Positions 24,049 to 32,493 of a DNA stretch of 64,000 nucleotides are shown one piece after another. Position numbers and translations under genes: made by a program. Source of the stretch: Paenibacillus taihuensis (GTDB taxonomy: Bacteria > Bacillota > Bacilli > Paenibacillales > Paenibacillaceae); the NCBI RefSeq assembly GCF_003386535.1, contig NZ_QTTN01000003.1, forward strand, positions 124,001-188,000, written 5' to 3'. The notes below the pieces were generated by a model. It was not told the origin of the DNA. It saw only the letters and a list, made by a program, of their open reading frames with translations, and did not search any database. Every line of letters begins with the position of its first letter. Within the stretch, counting starts at the first letter, position 1.

Positions 24049-24924
24049 TTGGCAACCATCGACGATGTCGCGAAGGCATCTGGCGTATCCAAAGGCACGG
24101 TTTCAAGTGTGTTCAGCAAGAAGCGGTCAATCAGCAAGGAGGTCACCGAGCGGGTGCTCGCGGCGGCTCGTTCGTTGAATTACAGGCCGAATTACTGGGC
24201 GAGAAGCTTGGCTAACCGTTCTACTCGTATTCTAGGCTTGAATATTCGCGGCGAATCATTCAAGTTTGGTCAGTTTCATCTTTCGCTGCTGAATGGTGTC
24301 CTGCGTATTTGCTATGAGCATGGCTATAGGCTGCTCGTCAATACGCTGTCTCCCTCTTATCTCAATCAAGTCGAAAATATCGCATCGGATCCGATTGACG
24401 GTGAAATTCTTCTCGATCCTATGGAAGGGGATGCCCGCATAGAGGATCGGCTTCGAAGCGGCATACCGATCGTGATCATCGGTCGGCCGCCGGAGCCGTA
24501 CGAGAAAGCGGGGCTCGTGCCGAAGAAGGAGCTGCTGGTGTGCAAGCCGCAGCAAGAAGCGCCTTCGCATAGCTTCGGTTATCGATCGGCTCTGGAGATG
24601 CTGACGGCATCACCGCAGATAACGGCCATTATCGTCGATACCGACATGATGGCGCTCGGCGTCTACAAGGCGGCGGAGCAGCTCGGTTTGAGCATACCAG
24701 AGCAGTTATCGGTTATTGCCTTCAGCGACAATTCGGTGCTCTCCCCGGAATTTACGCCGCCGCTGAGCGGTGTCAGGCTGAACGCAGATCGGCTCGGAAC
24801 TGAAGCAATCCAGCTTCTGCTGGAGCAGATGAACGCCTCTGAGAAAAGCGCCAAGCGAGTGCTGATCCCGGCAGAGCTCGTCATTCGCGGATCCTGCGCC
24901 GTACCGATGATTATGCATAAATAA
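24049..24924 (+). CDS. LacI-family transcription regulator with an internal deletion
   Basis: A 291-residue protein. The N-terminal LacI HTH and hinge are complete (IDDVAKASGVSKGTVSSV ... NYRPNYWARSL). The ligand-binding core is short: after PIVIIGRPPE the sequence passes at once to PYEKAGLVPKKELLVCK, so the usual stretch of about 50 residues (DNxxGxxxAxxxLxxxGHxxIxxIxG and what follows) is missing in frame. Family members are normally 330-345 residues. Later elements (IIVDTDMMALGVYKAAEQLG, ELSVIAF-like QLSVIAFSD) are present. The start is TTG 24049, with GAGAGG upstream. It probably regulates the transporter that follows, but sugar binding may be altered. Confidence 0.87.
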   Translation: MATIDDVAKASGVSKGTVSSVFSKKRSISKEVTERVLAAARSLNYRPNYWARSLANRSTRILGLNIRGESFKFGQFHLSLLNGVLRICYEHGYRLLVNTLSPSYLNQVENIASDPIDGEILLDPMEGDARIEDRLRSGIPIVIIGRPPEPYEKAGLVPKKELLVCKPQQEAPSHSFGYRSALEMLTASPQITAIIVDTDMMALGVYKAAEQLGLSIPEQLSVIAFSDNSVLSPEFTPPLSGVRLNADRLGTEAIQLLLEQMNASEKSAKRVLIPAELVIRGSCAVPMIMHK

Positions 24925-25007
24925 AGCAAGTTGTTCTCATGAGCCTTATTGTTTTAGTTAACTGATTCTTTGCCAAATTCATGTTCATTTCAGGAGGGTA
25001 TTCATTC

Positions 25008-26486
25008 ATGAAAAAAGTTCTGCTAACCATGTCTACAATTGCCGTTGCAGGAACAATGATTTTGACGGGCTGCGGCTCGGAGACCAAAGGCAATGATGCG
25101 GCGAATACGCCGACTAATACGCAATCGAACAATGCTGCAGCGAATACAAGCACAGGCAGCTCTTCGAACGAGACAGCGAACGCACCGGCAGGGGATATGA
25201 AGCTGCGTATCCTCGATGCAAATGTCGGCGGCAAGACGCCGGAAGAGAATACGCAATTCGAAGCGGAGATCAAGCGTCTGACAGGCATAGAAGCAACGCT
25301 TGAGAAGCCAGCGAGCGATTATGACCAGAAGGTGCTGACAGCGCTCAGCTCCGGCGAGAAATACGACCTGATTGAGCTCAGTGATCTGGGCACGCTGGCT
25401 ACGTTCGTGGATCAAGGCGTGTTGACGGATCTGACTGATTTCGTGACGAAATCATCCGTACTTTCCGATCCGACAGTCATCCCGACGAAGGAATGGGATC
25501 AGTTGAAGGACAAGGACGGCAAGATCGTAGCGGTGTTCAGCAAATTCCAGGGCGGAACAATGCCGATTGTGCGCAAGGACTGGCTAGACAAGCTCAATCT
25601 TAAGGAGCCGAAGACGCTCGACGACTATTACAACGTGCTGAAGGCGTTCAAGGAGAAGGATCCGGACGGCAACGGCAAGAATGACACGTACGGCCTTAGC
25701 ACCTCGGATCTTTATGACATCCAGGGCTTCATGAGCTCGGCAGGCCTTAAATACCGCTACGTCATGAAGGATGGCAAACGCACGATTCCATACGCGACTG
25801 AAGCGGCTGTTCCGATGTACGAGTGGTTCGCGAAGCTGGTGAAGGAAGGAATCATGGATCCGAACTTTGTCACGAACGATACAGGAAAAATGCGCAATTT
25901 GTTCCTTACTGACCGCGTCGGCATGGTGACCTATTGGGATGCATGGGTAGGCATGTTCAATAACATGCGCACACAAGAGGATCCGAATACGAAATTCCAA
26001 GCGGAAGCATTGAATGGCATTGCAGGTGCGGACGGCAAGGTGCTCCTTCGCCGCGGAGATCCAGACTTCTGGATCATTCCAGCTAATGCCGAGCATCCGG
26101 ACGCCGCGAAGAAATTCCTCGAGTTCTGGCATACAGAGCCGGGCATCACGCTTGGCAGCCTTGGTATCGAGAAGGTGGATTACTCGAAATCCGGCGACAC
26201 ATACATGCTGACGGATATGGGTAAGGAGCACAACAGCGACCATGGCGTGCCATTCTGGTACAACGAGAATGTGAAGGCGCCATTCGGCAAACTGCCAGGC
26301 GTTCAGGCTGCGCAGGACATCGTCAAGCAGAATGCAACGCTCGAGCTTTCGCTGCCAGGCTGGGAAGATGCAGAGAAAATTGTCAAGAACTATGCGCTTA
26401 AAGCGATGTCTGGTCAAATGGACGCCGCTGAAGCTGTCAAGAAGATGCATGACGAGCTGATGAGCAAAAATTTGATCGACGAATAG
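25008..26486 (+). CDS. ABC sugar-binding lipoprotein (family 1-like)
   Basis: Captures a sugar or oligosaccharide outside the membrane and delivers it to the two permeases downstream. It has a lipoprotein signal peptide with lipobox LTGC (residues 20-23), then a low-complexity Asn/Thr/Ser/Ala linker (about 24-60) and an extracellular solute-binding fold with GLSTSDLYD, FWIIPANAEHPDAAKKFLEFW and a DPDGNGKNDTYG calcium-like loop typical of Paenibacillus members. The ATG at 25008 follows CAGGAGGG; the frame extends nine codons upstream. A terminator lies between it and the permeases, which fits the usual excess of binding protein. The substrate is unknown. Confidence 0.92.
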   Translation: MKKVLLTMSTIAVAGTMILTGCGSETKGNDAANTPTNTQSNNAAANTSTGSSSNETANAPAGDMKLRILDANVGGKTPEENTQFEAEIKRLTGIEATLEKPASDYDQKVLTALSSGEKYDLIELSDLGTLATFVDQGVLTDLTDFVTKSSVLSDPTVIPTKEWDQLKDKDGKIVAVFSKFQGGTMPIVRKDWLDKLNLKEPKTLDDYYNVLKAFKEKDPDGNGKNDTYGLSTSDLYDIQGFMSSAGLKYRYVMKDGKRTIPYATEAAVPMYEWFAKLVKEGIMDPNFVTNDTGKMRNLFLTDRVGMVTYWDAWVGMFNNMRTQEDPNTKFQAEALNGIAGADGKVLLRRGDPDFWIIPANAEHPDAAKKFLEFWHTEPGITLGSLGIEKVDYSKSGDTYMLTDMGKEHNSDHGVPFWYNENVKAPFGKLPGVQAAQDIVKQNATLELSLPGWEDAEKIVKNYALKAMSGQMDAAEAVKKMHDELMSKNLIDE

Positions 26487-26506
26487 AACAGGCTGGGGAA
26501 TCGGAT

Positions 26507-26544
26507 AAGCAGGGGAGCTTACTTCCCCTGCTTGCCCTTTTTTT
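26507..26544 (+). terminator. Hairpin with T-run between binding protein and permease genes
   Basis: A 10-bp stem AAGCAGGGGA/TCCCCTGCTT and a T-run (26537-26544). Partial termination here would lower permease expression relative to the binding protein. Confidence 0.88.
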
Positions 26545-26589
26545 ACCGAGAAGCAGCGATTTCTAACATAGAAGGACGTGTTAACAGGC

Positions 26590-27465
26590 ATGAAAGTGTT
26601 GAAACGTTATGGCGCGCTCTACGTTATGATGGCGCCGGTCATTGCGTATTTTCTAGTTTTCGCTTACTACCCGCTCGTGAAAGGATTGCAGACCAGCTTT
26701 CAGAATTACAGGCTGATGGGCGACCGCCCTTATGTCGGCTTTACGAATTACAGCGATGTGCTGCATGATTCGACGTTCTGGGATGCCATGGTCAACACGC
26801 TCGTAATCGGCGGAGGCATTCTCTTGTTCAGCTTTGCCGCACCGCTCGTGATCGCCTTATCGCTGAATGAAGTGCTGAGGACATGGTATAAGAAGATCGC
26901 GCAGATGATTCTGTACGTGCCGCATCTGCTCTCCTGGGTAGTCGTCGGCGGCATCTGGATTTTCTTATTATCGCCGGACAGCGGGCTTGTAAATATGGTG
27001 CTTGTCCATGTCTTCCATCGGACACCGTTTAATTTCTTGGCGGACGCCTCCTGGGCGCGATGGATTATGATTTTGCTCGCGACGTGGAAGGAGATGGGCT
27101 ACACCTGCATTCTGTTCCTTGCCGGTATTGTATCGATCAATCCTTCGTTGTACGAAGCGGCGCGCATGGACGGGGCGACGCGCTGGCAGCAGCTGATTCG
27201 CGTTACCTTGCCGCAGCTCGGCAACACGATGAAAGTCGTCTTTCTGCTCAATACGCTCGGAATTTTACGGATATTCGACGAAGTATTCGTGCTGCGCAAC
27301 CCGACGATTGCCACTAAGGTGGACGTGCTCATGATGTACACGTTTCAGAAAGGCATTCTCGACATTAAGCTTGGGCCGGCATCGGCGGCCAGTTTCTTCG
27401 TACTGCTATTAACTCTTGCGCTGACGCTCGTTGTACGGCGAGTGACGCGATTTGACGAGGTGTAA
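26590..27465 (+). CDS. ABC sugar transporter permease, MalF/UgpA type
   Basis: A 291-residue inner-membrane permease with about six helices, the first right at the N-terminus (YGALYVMMAPVIAYFLVF). The ATPase-docking EAA loop reads YEAARMDGATRWQQLIRVTLPQL. A GTG at 26578 is in frame but only one base from the nearest AAGGA, so the ATG at 26590 is preferred. It pairs with the next permease, four bases downstream. No ATPase gene is nearby, so a shared MsmX-like ATPase is expected from knowledge of this transporter class. Confidence 0.9.
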   Translation: MKVLKRYGALYVMMAPVIAYFLVFAYYPLVKGLQTSFQNYRLMGDRPYVGFTNYSDVLHDSTFWDAMVNTLVIGGGILLFSFAAPLVIALSLNEVLRTWYKKIAQMILYVPHLLSWVVVGGIWIFLLSPDSGLVNMVLVHVFHRTPFNFLADASWARWIMILLATWKEMGYTCILFLAGIVSINPSLYEAARMDGATRWQQLIRVTLPQLGNTMKVVFLLNTLGILRIFDEVFVLRNPTIATKVDVLMMYTFQKGILDIKLGPASAASFFVLLLTLALTLVVRRVTRFDEV

Positions 27466-27469
27466 CGAT

Positions 27470-28339
27470 ATGTCCGATCGATTCGAACGGCTCGGCTGGA
27501 AGAATAAAACGTTCGACACGCTGAACGCCTTGTTCTTGCTCGCGCTTATGCTGACTATGTTGATCCCATTTATTAATGTGCTTGCGCTTTCCTTCTCATC
27601 CGGCGTCGCTTCCATGCAGCCCGACATCGTGCTGTGGCCGAAAGCATTCAGTGCCGAGGGATATTCCATCGTATGGAAAAGCCTCGATATTTGGCGGCCG
27701 CTCATGAACAGCGTTATTGTGACCGTGATCGGCACGGCGCTTCATGTTATGCTTTCGAGTCTTGCAGGTTACGTGTTTATCTATCCCCGACTGCCGGGGA
27801 GAAAAATTATGCTGACGTTTGTATTAATCACGATGATGGTGCCGCAGGAGGCGATCATGATTCCGCTCTATGTGGTCAATAAAGATCTGCATCTCATCAA
27901 CACGCTGACAGCGCTCGTGCTGTCCGGTCTGGTGTCCGGCTTCTCGATATTGCTCATGCGCAGCTTCTTCTTGAACGTGCCTTATGAAATGGCGGAATCG
28001 GCCAAAATTGACGGTGCAGGTGAATTTCGCATTTTTCTGACGATGTATATGCGGCTTGCTGCCGCGGGCTTGGCGACCGTTGTCCTGTTCGAATTCGTCG
28101 GACGATGGAATATGTTCACGGCGCCGGTCATGTTTATCAACGACACCATGAAATATACGCTTCAAGTTGCGCTGAAAGCGATGATTATCGATACGAACAG
28201 CAATTCCGGTACGTACATGATTACGACGAATGTGCGCATGGCAGGCATCATTATTAGTATCATTCCGCTGATGGCGGTTTACCCGTTTGTCCAGAAGTAT
28301 TTTATGAAAGGCATCCTGCTTGGAGCAAGCAAAGAATAG
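27470..28339 (+). CDS. ABC sugar transporter permease, MalG/UgpE type
   Basis: The 289-residue partner of the preceding permease. It has six hydrophobic helices and the EAA loop MAESAKIDGAGEFRIF followed by MYMRLAAAGLA. The C-terminus FVQKYFMKGILLGASK is typical of the MalG/UgpE class (cf. PFxQ+YFxxGxxxGAxK). The ATG at 27470 has GAGG 10 bases upstream; the frame extends 18 bases into the previous gene. It is followed after 16 bp by the PHP-domain gene. Confidence 0.9.
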   Translation: MSDRFERLGWKNKTFDTLNALFLLALMLTMLIPFINVLALSFSSGVASMQPDIVLWPKAFSAEGYSIVWKSLDIWRPLMNSVIVTVIGTALHVMLSSLAGYVFIYPRLPGRKIMLTFVLITMMVPQEAIMIPLYVVNKDLHLINTLTALVLSGLVSGFSILLMRSFFLNVPYEMAESAKIDGAGEFRIFLTMYMRLAAAGLATVVLFEFVGRWNMFTAPVMFINDTMKYTLQVALKAMIIDTNSNSGTYMITTNVRMAGIIISIIPLMAVYPFVQKYFMKGILLGASKE

Positions 28340-28355
28340 TAGGAGGGGAAACAAT

Positions 28356-29873
28356 ATGGAAACGGAAACTCACGAAGAAGGTTGCAAGCACAGACTGGTG
28401 CTGCGGCGCTGGATCGGCAAGGAAGAAGAGCGTACGTATCTGGAGGTTCCCTTCTTAATCGATGGCGAAGTGGAGCGCATTGATATTTCGTACCGATATG
28501 AGAGAGGAGGCGAGGAAGCGGCTGTTGTTGACATCGGCCTGCGATCGCCTGATCGGATCGTCGGCTGGAGCGGAGGTGCCCGCGATACTTTCTTCCTCGG
28601 GAAGGAGAAGGCGACTCCAGGTTATCTGTGCGGATCAATTGTGAATGGCGAATGGTCGGTACTGCTCGGAGCATACAAAATCCCTTCGAGTGGATTAGAG
28701 GTTGTCGTTGAAGTGGAGCTATCGCTAAGAAGAGGACGCTGGATGAAAGGCGACCTTCATATGCACAGCGTGCACAGCGACGGAAGTTACACGATCGAAC
28801 AGGCTAAGCAATCATGCAGGGAGCGCGGTCTTGAATTTATGGCGCTGACCGATCATAACACGATTTCGCAGAACCAGGCGGCGCTTGCGCCTGACGAGCA
28901 GCTGCTCATTATTCCGGGCGTTGAGCTGACAAGCTATTACGGTCACGCGAACGTTTTCGGTGCACCGGAGACGCTGCGCGATTTCCGTATTGTATCGGCT
29001 GATCAGGCCGCTGAGGTGCTTGCGGATACACGCGAGCGTGGCGGCTTTGTGTCCTTGAACCATCCGTTCTGTCCGGCTTGTCCGTGGGAGCTCGGTTTCG
29101 GCGAGCAGTACGACGCCATTGAAGTGTGGAATGGTCCGTGGCGCGCGTTGAATGAACAAGCCGTTGCTTGGTGGCAGGGGCAGTTGGAGCACGGCCGTCG
29201 CATCGTCGCGCTGGGCGGAAGCGATACACACCGCATCGACCGCTTTGTCAAACACGGCCGTCCGACCGCTTCCGTATGGACGGAATCTGACTCGGTATCC
29301 GGACTCTTGGAAGGTATTCGCCTCGGCCGTGTCGTCTTGTCATTCGATCCTGATGAGACATGCATGAATATGACGTCAGGCAAGTATGGCATCGGCGACT
29401 TCATTCCGTCTGATGAGCTTGAAGCAGTCTCAGGAGTACCTCTGACGATAGACATTTACGGCGCAAGAGGCGATCGAGTCGCTTTATGGTCGGATCGCGG
29501 CATCGAAGCGGTCTGGGATATCGGCATCGGCATAACGGAGTCTGGCGAACAGCGGGAATGGGAGCGTTTCGCGGGCGAAGATGGCGAATGGACAATCCAG
29601 CGGGAAATCGCCGCTCTCCTCGCCATCGAAGCCGAGGAGCAAAGCGCATGCGGAGGGCAAGAGGTTGCGGCTAGTGCGATTGCGGGTAACGCGGTTCCAG
29701 TTCCGGTTCCGCTGCCTGTGGATGCGGAGAACGGGCATGTCCGTATTTCGTTCCAAGGATCGGCCGATCGGTTGTTTTACCGGCTGGAGGCACGCCGGTA
29801 TGTGGATGGGGTGAATGTTTCCGTCATGACCTGCTTGACGAACCCGATTTATCTCGGCGGAGCGAATAACTAG
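28356..29873 (+). CDS. PHP-domain metallohydrolase, CehA/McbA-like
   Basis: A 505-residue protein. An N-terminal beta-rich domain (1-125) precedes a PHP domain starting GDLHMHSVHSDGSYT (about residue 131), with MALTDHNTIS, IIPGVELTSYYGHANVFG, a FVSLNHPF segment and LGGSDTHR supplying the expected His/Asp/Glu metal ligands. A C-terminal beta domain follows. The family includes the carbamate hydrolases CehA/McbA and many proteins beside sugar transporters; the substrate here is unknown, and phosphoester or sugar-ester hydrolysis inside the cell is a guess. No signal peptide is seen. AGGAGGGG precedes the ATG at 28356. It is the last gene of the transporter run. Confidence 0.88.
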   Translation: METETHEEGCKHRLVLRRWIGKEEERTYLEVPFLIDGEVERIDISYRYERGGEEAAVVDIGLRSPDRIVGWSGGARDTFFLGKEKATPGYLCGSIVNGEWSVLLGAYKIPSSGLEVVVEVELSLRRGRWMKGDLHMHSVHSDGSYTIEQAKQSCRERGLEFMALTDHNTISQNQAALAPDEQLLIIPGVELTSYYGHANVFGAPETLRDFRIVSADQAAEVLADTRERGGFVSLNHPFCPACPWELGFGEQYDAIEVWNGPWRALNEQAVAWWQGQLEHGRRIVALGGSDTHRIDRFVKHGRPTASVWTESDSVSGLLEGIRLGRVVLSFDPDETCMNMTSGKYGIGDFIPSDELEAVSGVPLTIDIYGARGDRVALWSDRGIEAVWDIGIGITESGEQREWERFAGEDGEWTIQREIAALLAIEAEEQSACGGQEVAASAIAGNAVPVPVPLPVDAENGHVRISFQGSADRLFYRLEARRYVDGVNVSVMTCLTNPIYLGGANN

Positions 29874-29889
29874 TATGGGAAGCATTATG

Positions 29890-29914
29890 GCCGCGCATAT
29901 CGCGCGGCTTTCCT
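29890..29914 (+). terminator. Probable terminator after the PHP gene
   Basis: The stem GCCGCGC/GCGCGGC (7 bp) is followed by TTTCCTT, a weak T-tract, 16 bp after the stop. Confidence 0.5.
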
Positions 29915-29962
29915 TGTACTTCGCATGATTGATCCGTATTTAATTTTAATTATAAAAAGTGC

Positions 29963-29991
29963 TTGCATTTTGTTTCTGGGCGGGATATAAT
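29963..29991 (+). promoter_or_regulatory. Strong sigma-A promoter of the second tRNA cluster
   Basis: TTGCAT (29963-29968), a 17-bp spacer and a perfect TATAAT (29986-29991), 45 bp before tRNA-Glu, preceded by an AT-rich stretch. Confidence 0.85.
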
Positions 29992-30035
29992 AATTTTCGT
30001 TGCTTCAAACAAGCTGTCGAAATAAGTCGAAGTTA

Positions 30036-30110
30036 GGCCCGTTGGTCAAGTGGTTAAGACACCTCCCTTTCACGGAGGTAACAGGGGTTCGAGTCCCCTA
30101 CGGGTCACCA
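30036..30110 (+). tRNA. tRNA-Glu (anticodon TTC), second copy
   Basis: Identical over all 75 bases to the tRNA at 23451-23525, including the encoded CCA. Confidence 0.96.
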
Positions 30111-30126
30111 TTTACCTCATTATTAT

Positions 30127-30199
30127 GAGCCATTAGCTCAGTTGGTAGAGCACCTGACTTTTAATCAGGGTGTCGTAGGTTCGAGTCCTACATGGCTCA
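30127..30199 (+). tRNA. tRNA-Lys (anticodon TTT), CCA not encoded
   Basis: Acceptor GAGCCAT/ATGGCTC, anticodon stem CTGA/TCAG around CTTTTAA, T-arm GGTTCGAGTCC. The sequence after the discriminator A is CTTT, so CCA must be added after transcription. Confidence 0.95.
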
Positions 30200-30237
30200 C
30201 TTTCATCTTCTTGATATGGACAATCACATATCACTTC

Positions 30238-30319
30238 GCGGTCGTGGTGGAACGGCAGACACACCATCTTGAGGGGGTGGCGCCTTATGGGCGTGAGGGT
30301 TCAAATCCCTCCGACCGCA
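30238..30319 (+). tRNA. tRNA-Leu (anticodon GAG), second copy, CCA not encoded
   Basis: The same acceptor, anticodon and T-arm sequence as the copy at 23561, but the variable-arm loop is TTATG in place of CACAA and CCA is absent (TTCC follows the discriminator). Confidence 0.94.
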
Positions 30320-30333
30320 TTCCTGAAGTCAAG

Positions 30334-30371
30334 AACCTGAAATTCCTTAGTAAAGGGATTTCGGGTTTTTT
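30334..30371 (+). terminator. Terminator of the second tRNA cluster
   Basis: A 15-base arm (30334-30348) pairs with 30353-30367 with few mismatches and a four-base loop; the T-run ends at 30371. Confidence 0.88.
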
Positions 30372-30459
30372 ATTATGTTCAGAAGTTTCGGATGCTGGTA
30401 AAGGCGTCAATCTGCCTCGTGGCGCAGCTACTGAAAGCGTAGTAATATTTTGTAGCAAG

Positions 30460-30487
30460 TTGACACGGTATGTGATATATATAATAC
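30460..30487 (+). promoter_or_regulatory. Candidate strong promoter for the gene at 30545
   Basis: A consensus TTGACA (30460-30465) and TAATAC (30482-30487) with a 16-bp spacer. TATAAT also overlaps at 30480-30485 with a shorter spacer. Confidence 0.65.
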
Positions 30488-30544
30488 ATAAGCCTTAGGT
30501 ACTATCTGGAAGAGCTTCCATATGTTAATCGGGGGATTGTCGAA

Positions 30545-30925
30545 ATGCCAGAGGATTCGAAGAAGGATGGTCGAATGCTGGTGCTGGATGATGTTGCAAC
30601 TACGATACTCAACAATGCGCTGATTGACTTCTATTTGGAGAAACGTAATTTTCACGCGATTCAATGTTTGCAGGAGCAAACGAAGCAGCAGTCGGGATGC
30701 TGCAAGGAAGTGATGGAATGGGCGCTGGACGATCAGTATGGCGACTATTACATTCCGGAGCAGGCGATGCGGGATATTAAATCGCAGATCAATGCGCTAG
30801 CGGCAACGCCTGGGGCGGTCTATATCGCCGATCCGCTTTACTTCATGGACTTGATGCGCGAACGATTCGTGAAGGCTTATCTAGAGGTCGAAGGGAACCG
30901 GTATCATTTTGTCCCGTATCATTAG
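30545..30925 (+). CDS. Unknown 126-residue protein
   Basis: I do not recognise this family. The protein is acidic, soluble and mostly helical: an N-terminal helix from VATTILNNALIDFYLEKRN, an adjacent Cys pair in QSGCCKEVMEW, an acidic aromatic segment DDQYGDYYIPEQ, and a C-terminal YLEVEGNRYHFVPYH. No signal peptide or membrane segment is present. The ATG at 30545 has GGGGGA upstream. It has its own promoter-like element and its own terminator, so it is a stand-alone unit between the tRNA cluster and the K+ channel gene. Confidence 0.72.
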   Translation: MPEDSKKDGRMLVLDDVATTILNNALIDFYLEKRNFHAIQCLQEQTKQQSGCCKEVMEWALDDQYGDYYIPEQAMRDIKSQINALAATPGAVYIADPLYFMDLMRERFVKAYLEVEGNRYHFVPYH

Positions 30926-30944
30926 TAAGCAATAGAAGTGAGTG

Positions 30945-30976
30945 AAAATCCTCTCTAGTGCAGAGAGGATTTTTTA
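30945..30976 (+). terminator. Rho-independent terminator
   Basis: A perfect 12-bp stem (30945-30956 with 30962-30973) around a five-base loop, ending in Ts. It lies 19 bp after the unknown gene and would overlap a falsely early start of the next gene. Confidence 0.92.
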
Positions 30977-31037
30977 TGTCAAATATGGGCAAACAACATC
31001 CATACGTCCTGATCCAGAAAGGAATTATCGACTCGCG

Positions 31038-32399
31038 ATGCTTAGAAATGTCATTAGAAAGCTATCCCCGGGCAGAATCATTATTCTTGCTTATGTGCTT
31101 GGGATTATCGTCTTTACGCTGCTGCTTAAGCTGCCCATCAGTTTGAAGCCGGGCGTGAAGCTTCCGCTAATTGATGCGCTGTTCACCGCCGCTAGCGCCG
31201 TAAGCGTCACGGGGCTGACGACGATTGGGACAAGCGATACGTTCAGCGTATTCGGAATCTTCATGCTGATGGCCGCCTTCCAATTCGGCGGCGTTGGCAT
31301 TATGACGCTAGGCAGCTTCTATTGGTTAATGATGGGGCAGAACATCGGCTTGCTCGAGCGAAAGCTGATCATGATCGACCAGAACCGGAACCAGCTTGCC
31401 GGGCTTGTAAGTCTGATGAAGGTGGTCCTTGTGCTGACACTAACGATTGAGCTTATGGGCACGTTGCTATTCGGCTTCTATTTCTACGCGATCGGATATA
31501 CGGATTCGCTGCCGTATGCGCTGTTCAATGGGATGTTCCACACGGTGTCTGCGTTCACGAATGCGGGCTTCGATCTATTCGGCGACTCGCTGCTGCGCTA
31601 TTCGAAGGATTATTTTGTCCAAAGTTTCACGATGCTGTTAATTATTCTTGGTGCGATTGGGTTTCCGGTCATGGCGGAACTGTGGGAATTCGTACGCAGC
31701 CGCCGGATGAAGAACAAGCGGTTCCGGTTCTCGCTTTTTACGAAGGTAACGCTGTCTGCGCACGGCATTCTGCTGCTCCTTGGCGCAATCATCATATGGC
31801 TAACTGAAGCGGGGCATTCGTTCGCTCATATGTCATTCCATCGGCAGTTGATGAGTTCTCTCTTCACATCCGTCACATCCCGCAGCGCAGGACTGACCAT
31901 CGTCGATGTATCGTCGCTCCATCATGCTTCGCTGCTGCTTATCTCGGGTCTGATGTTCCTCGGCGCGAGCCCTTCCAGCATGGGCGGTGGGATTCGGACA
32001 ACGACGATCGCTATTATCGCGCTGGTCATCATTGCTTTTGCCAGGGGCGAGCGGGTGCCGCGGGCGTATAACCGTTCCATCAGCATGGAGGATGTGATCA
32101 AGAGCTTCGTGTTCTTCTCGCTTGCCGTGCTGCTCGTGCTCATCGGTATTTTTGCCGTGTTCCTATCGGAGGCGCATCAGTTTGATTTGACGGCGGTTCT
32201 GTTCGAGGTGACGTCGGCTTTCGGCACATGCGGACTGTCGACCGGCATTACCGGCTCGCTCCATCTGGGCAGCAAAATCACGCTGATCATCCTGATGTTC
32301 ATCGGCCGCATCGGCATGTTTCTGTTCATCTCGCTGTTCAGCACTGGCAAGAGGAAGCCGGATATCCGCTATCCGGAGGAGAAGCTCATCATTGGCTGA
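31038..32399 (+). CDS. ktrB: TrkH/KtrB-type potassium channel subunit
   Basis: The membrane-pore subunit of a Ktr K+ uptake system. The 453 residues contain the four M1-P-M2 repeats of the family, seen from the four filter segments SVTGLTT, NAGFDLF, RSAGLTI and GTCGLSTG, plus the ASPSSMGGGIRTTT segment characteristic of TrkH/KtrB. The frame runs upstream to 30942, but that region is the preceding terminator, so the ATG at 31038 (MLRNVIRKLSPG) is chosen; AAAGGA lies upstream at a longish spacing. No ktrA regulatory subunit gene is adjacent, so it must be encoded elsewhere. No c-di-AMP riboswitch was seen in front of it. Confidence 0.88.
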   Translation: MLRNVIRKLSPGRIIILAYVLGIIVFTLLLKLPISLKPGVKLPLIDALFTAASAVSVTGLTTIGTSDTFSVFGIFMLMAAFQFGGVGIMTLGSFYWLMMGQNIGLLERKLIMIDQNRNQLAGLVSLMKVVLVLTLTIELMGTLLFGFYFYAIGYTDSLPYALFNGMFHTVSAFTNAGFDLFGDSLLRYSKDYFVQSFTMLLIILGAIGFPVMAELWEFVRSRRMKNKRFRFSLFTKVTLSAHGILLLLGAIIIWLTEAGHSFAHMSFHRQLMSSLFTSVTSRSAGLTIVDVSSLHHASLLLISGLMFLGASPSSMGGGIRTTTIAIIALVIIAFARGERVPRAYNRSISMEDVIKSFVFFSLAVLLVLIGIFAVFLSEAHQFDLTAVLFEVTSAFGTCGLSTGITGSLHLGSKITLIILMFIGRIGMFLFISLFSTGKRKPDIRYPEEKLIIG

Positions 32400-32418
32400 A
32401 ACGCTTGTCGAATGTAGT

Positions 32419-32447
32419 TTGTAAGGGCGAAGGAACTCGCTTATAAT
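32419..32447 (+). promoter_or_regulatory. Sigma-A promoter of the pyrB-like gene
   Basis: TTGTAA (32419-32424), a 17-bp spacer and TATAAT (32442-32447). Only about 46 bp separate it from the start codon, with no room for a PyrR-type attenuator. Confidence 0.8.
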
Positions 32448-32493
32448 ACGCTAAGAGTATGTGTTGTCACTATCATGAAGGGATGGACTTGGC

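Noticed and set aside
23966-24178. 70-codon frame overlapping the LacI start
   Set aside because: It overlaps the conserved HTH coding sequence in another frame and has no ribosome site.
30942-31037. Upstream GTG start for ktrB giving 32 extra residues
   Set aside because: These codons would lie within the perfect terminator of the previous gene, and the family N-terminus begins at 31038.
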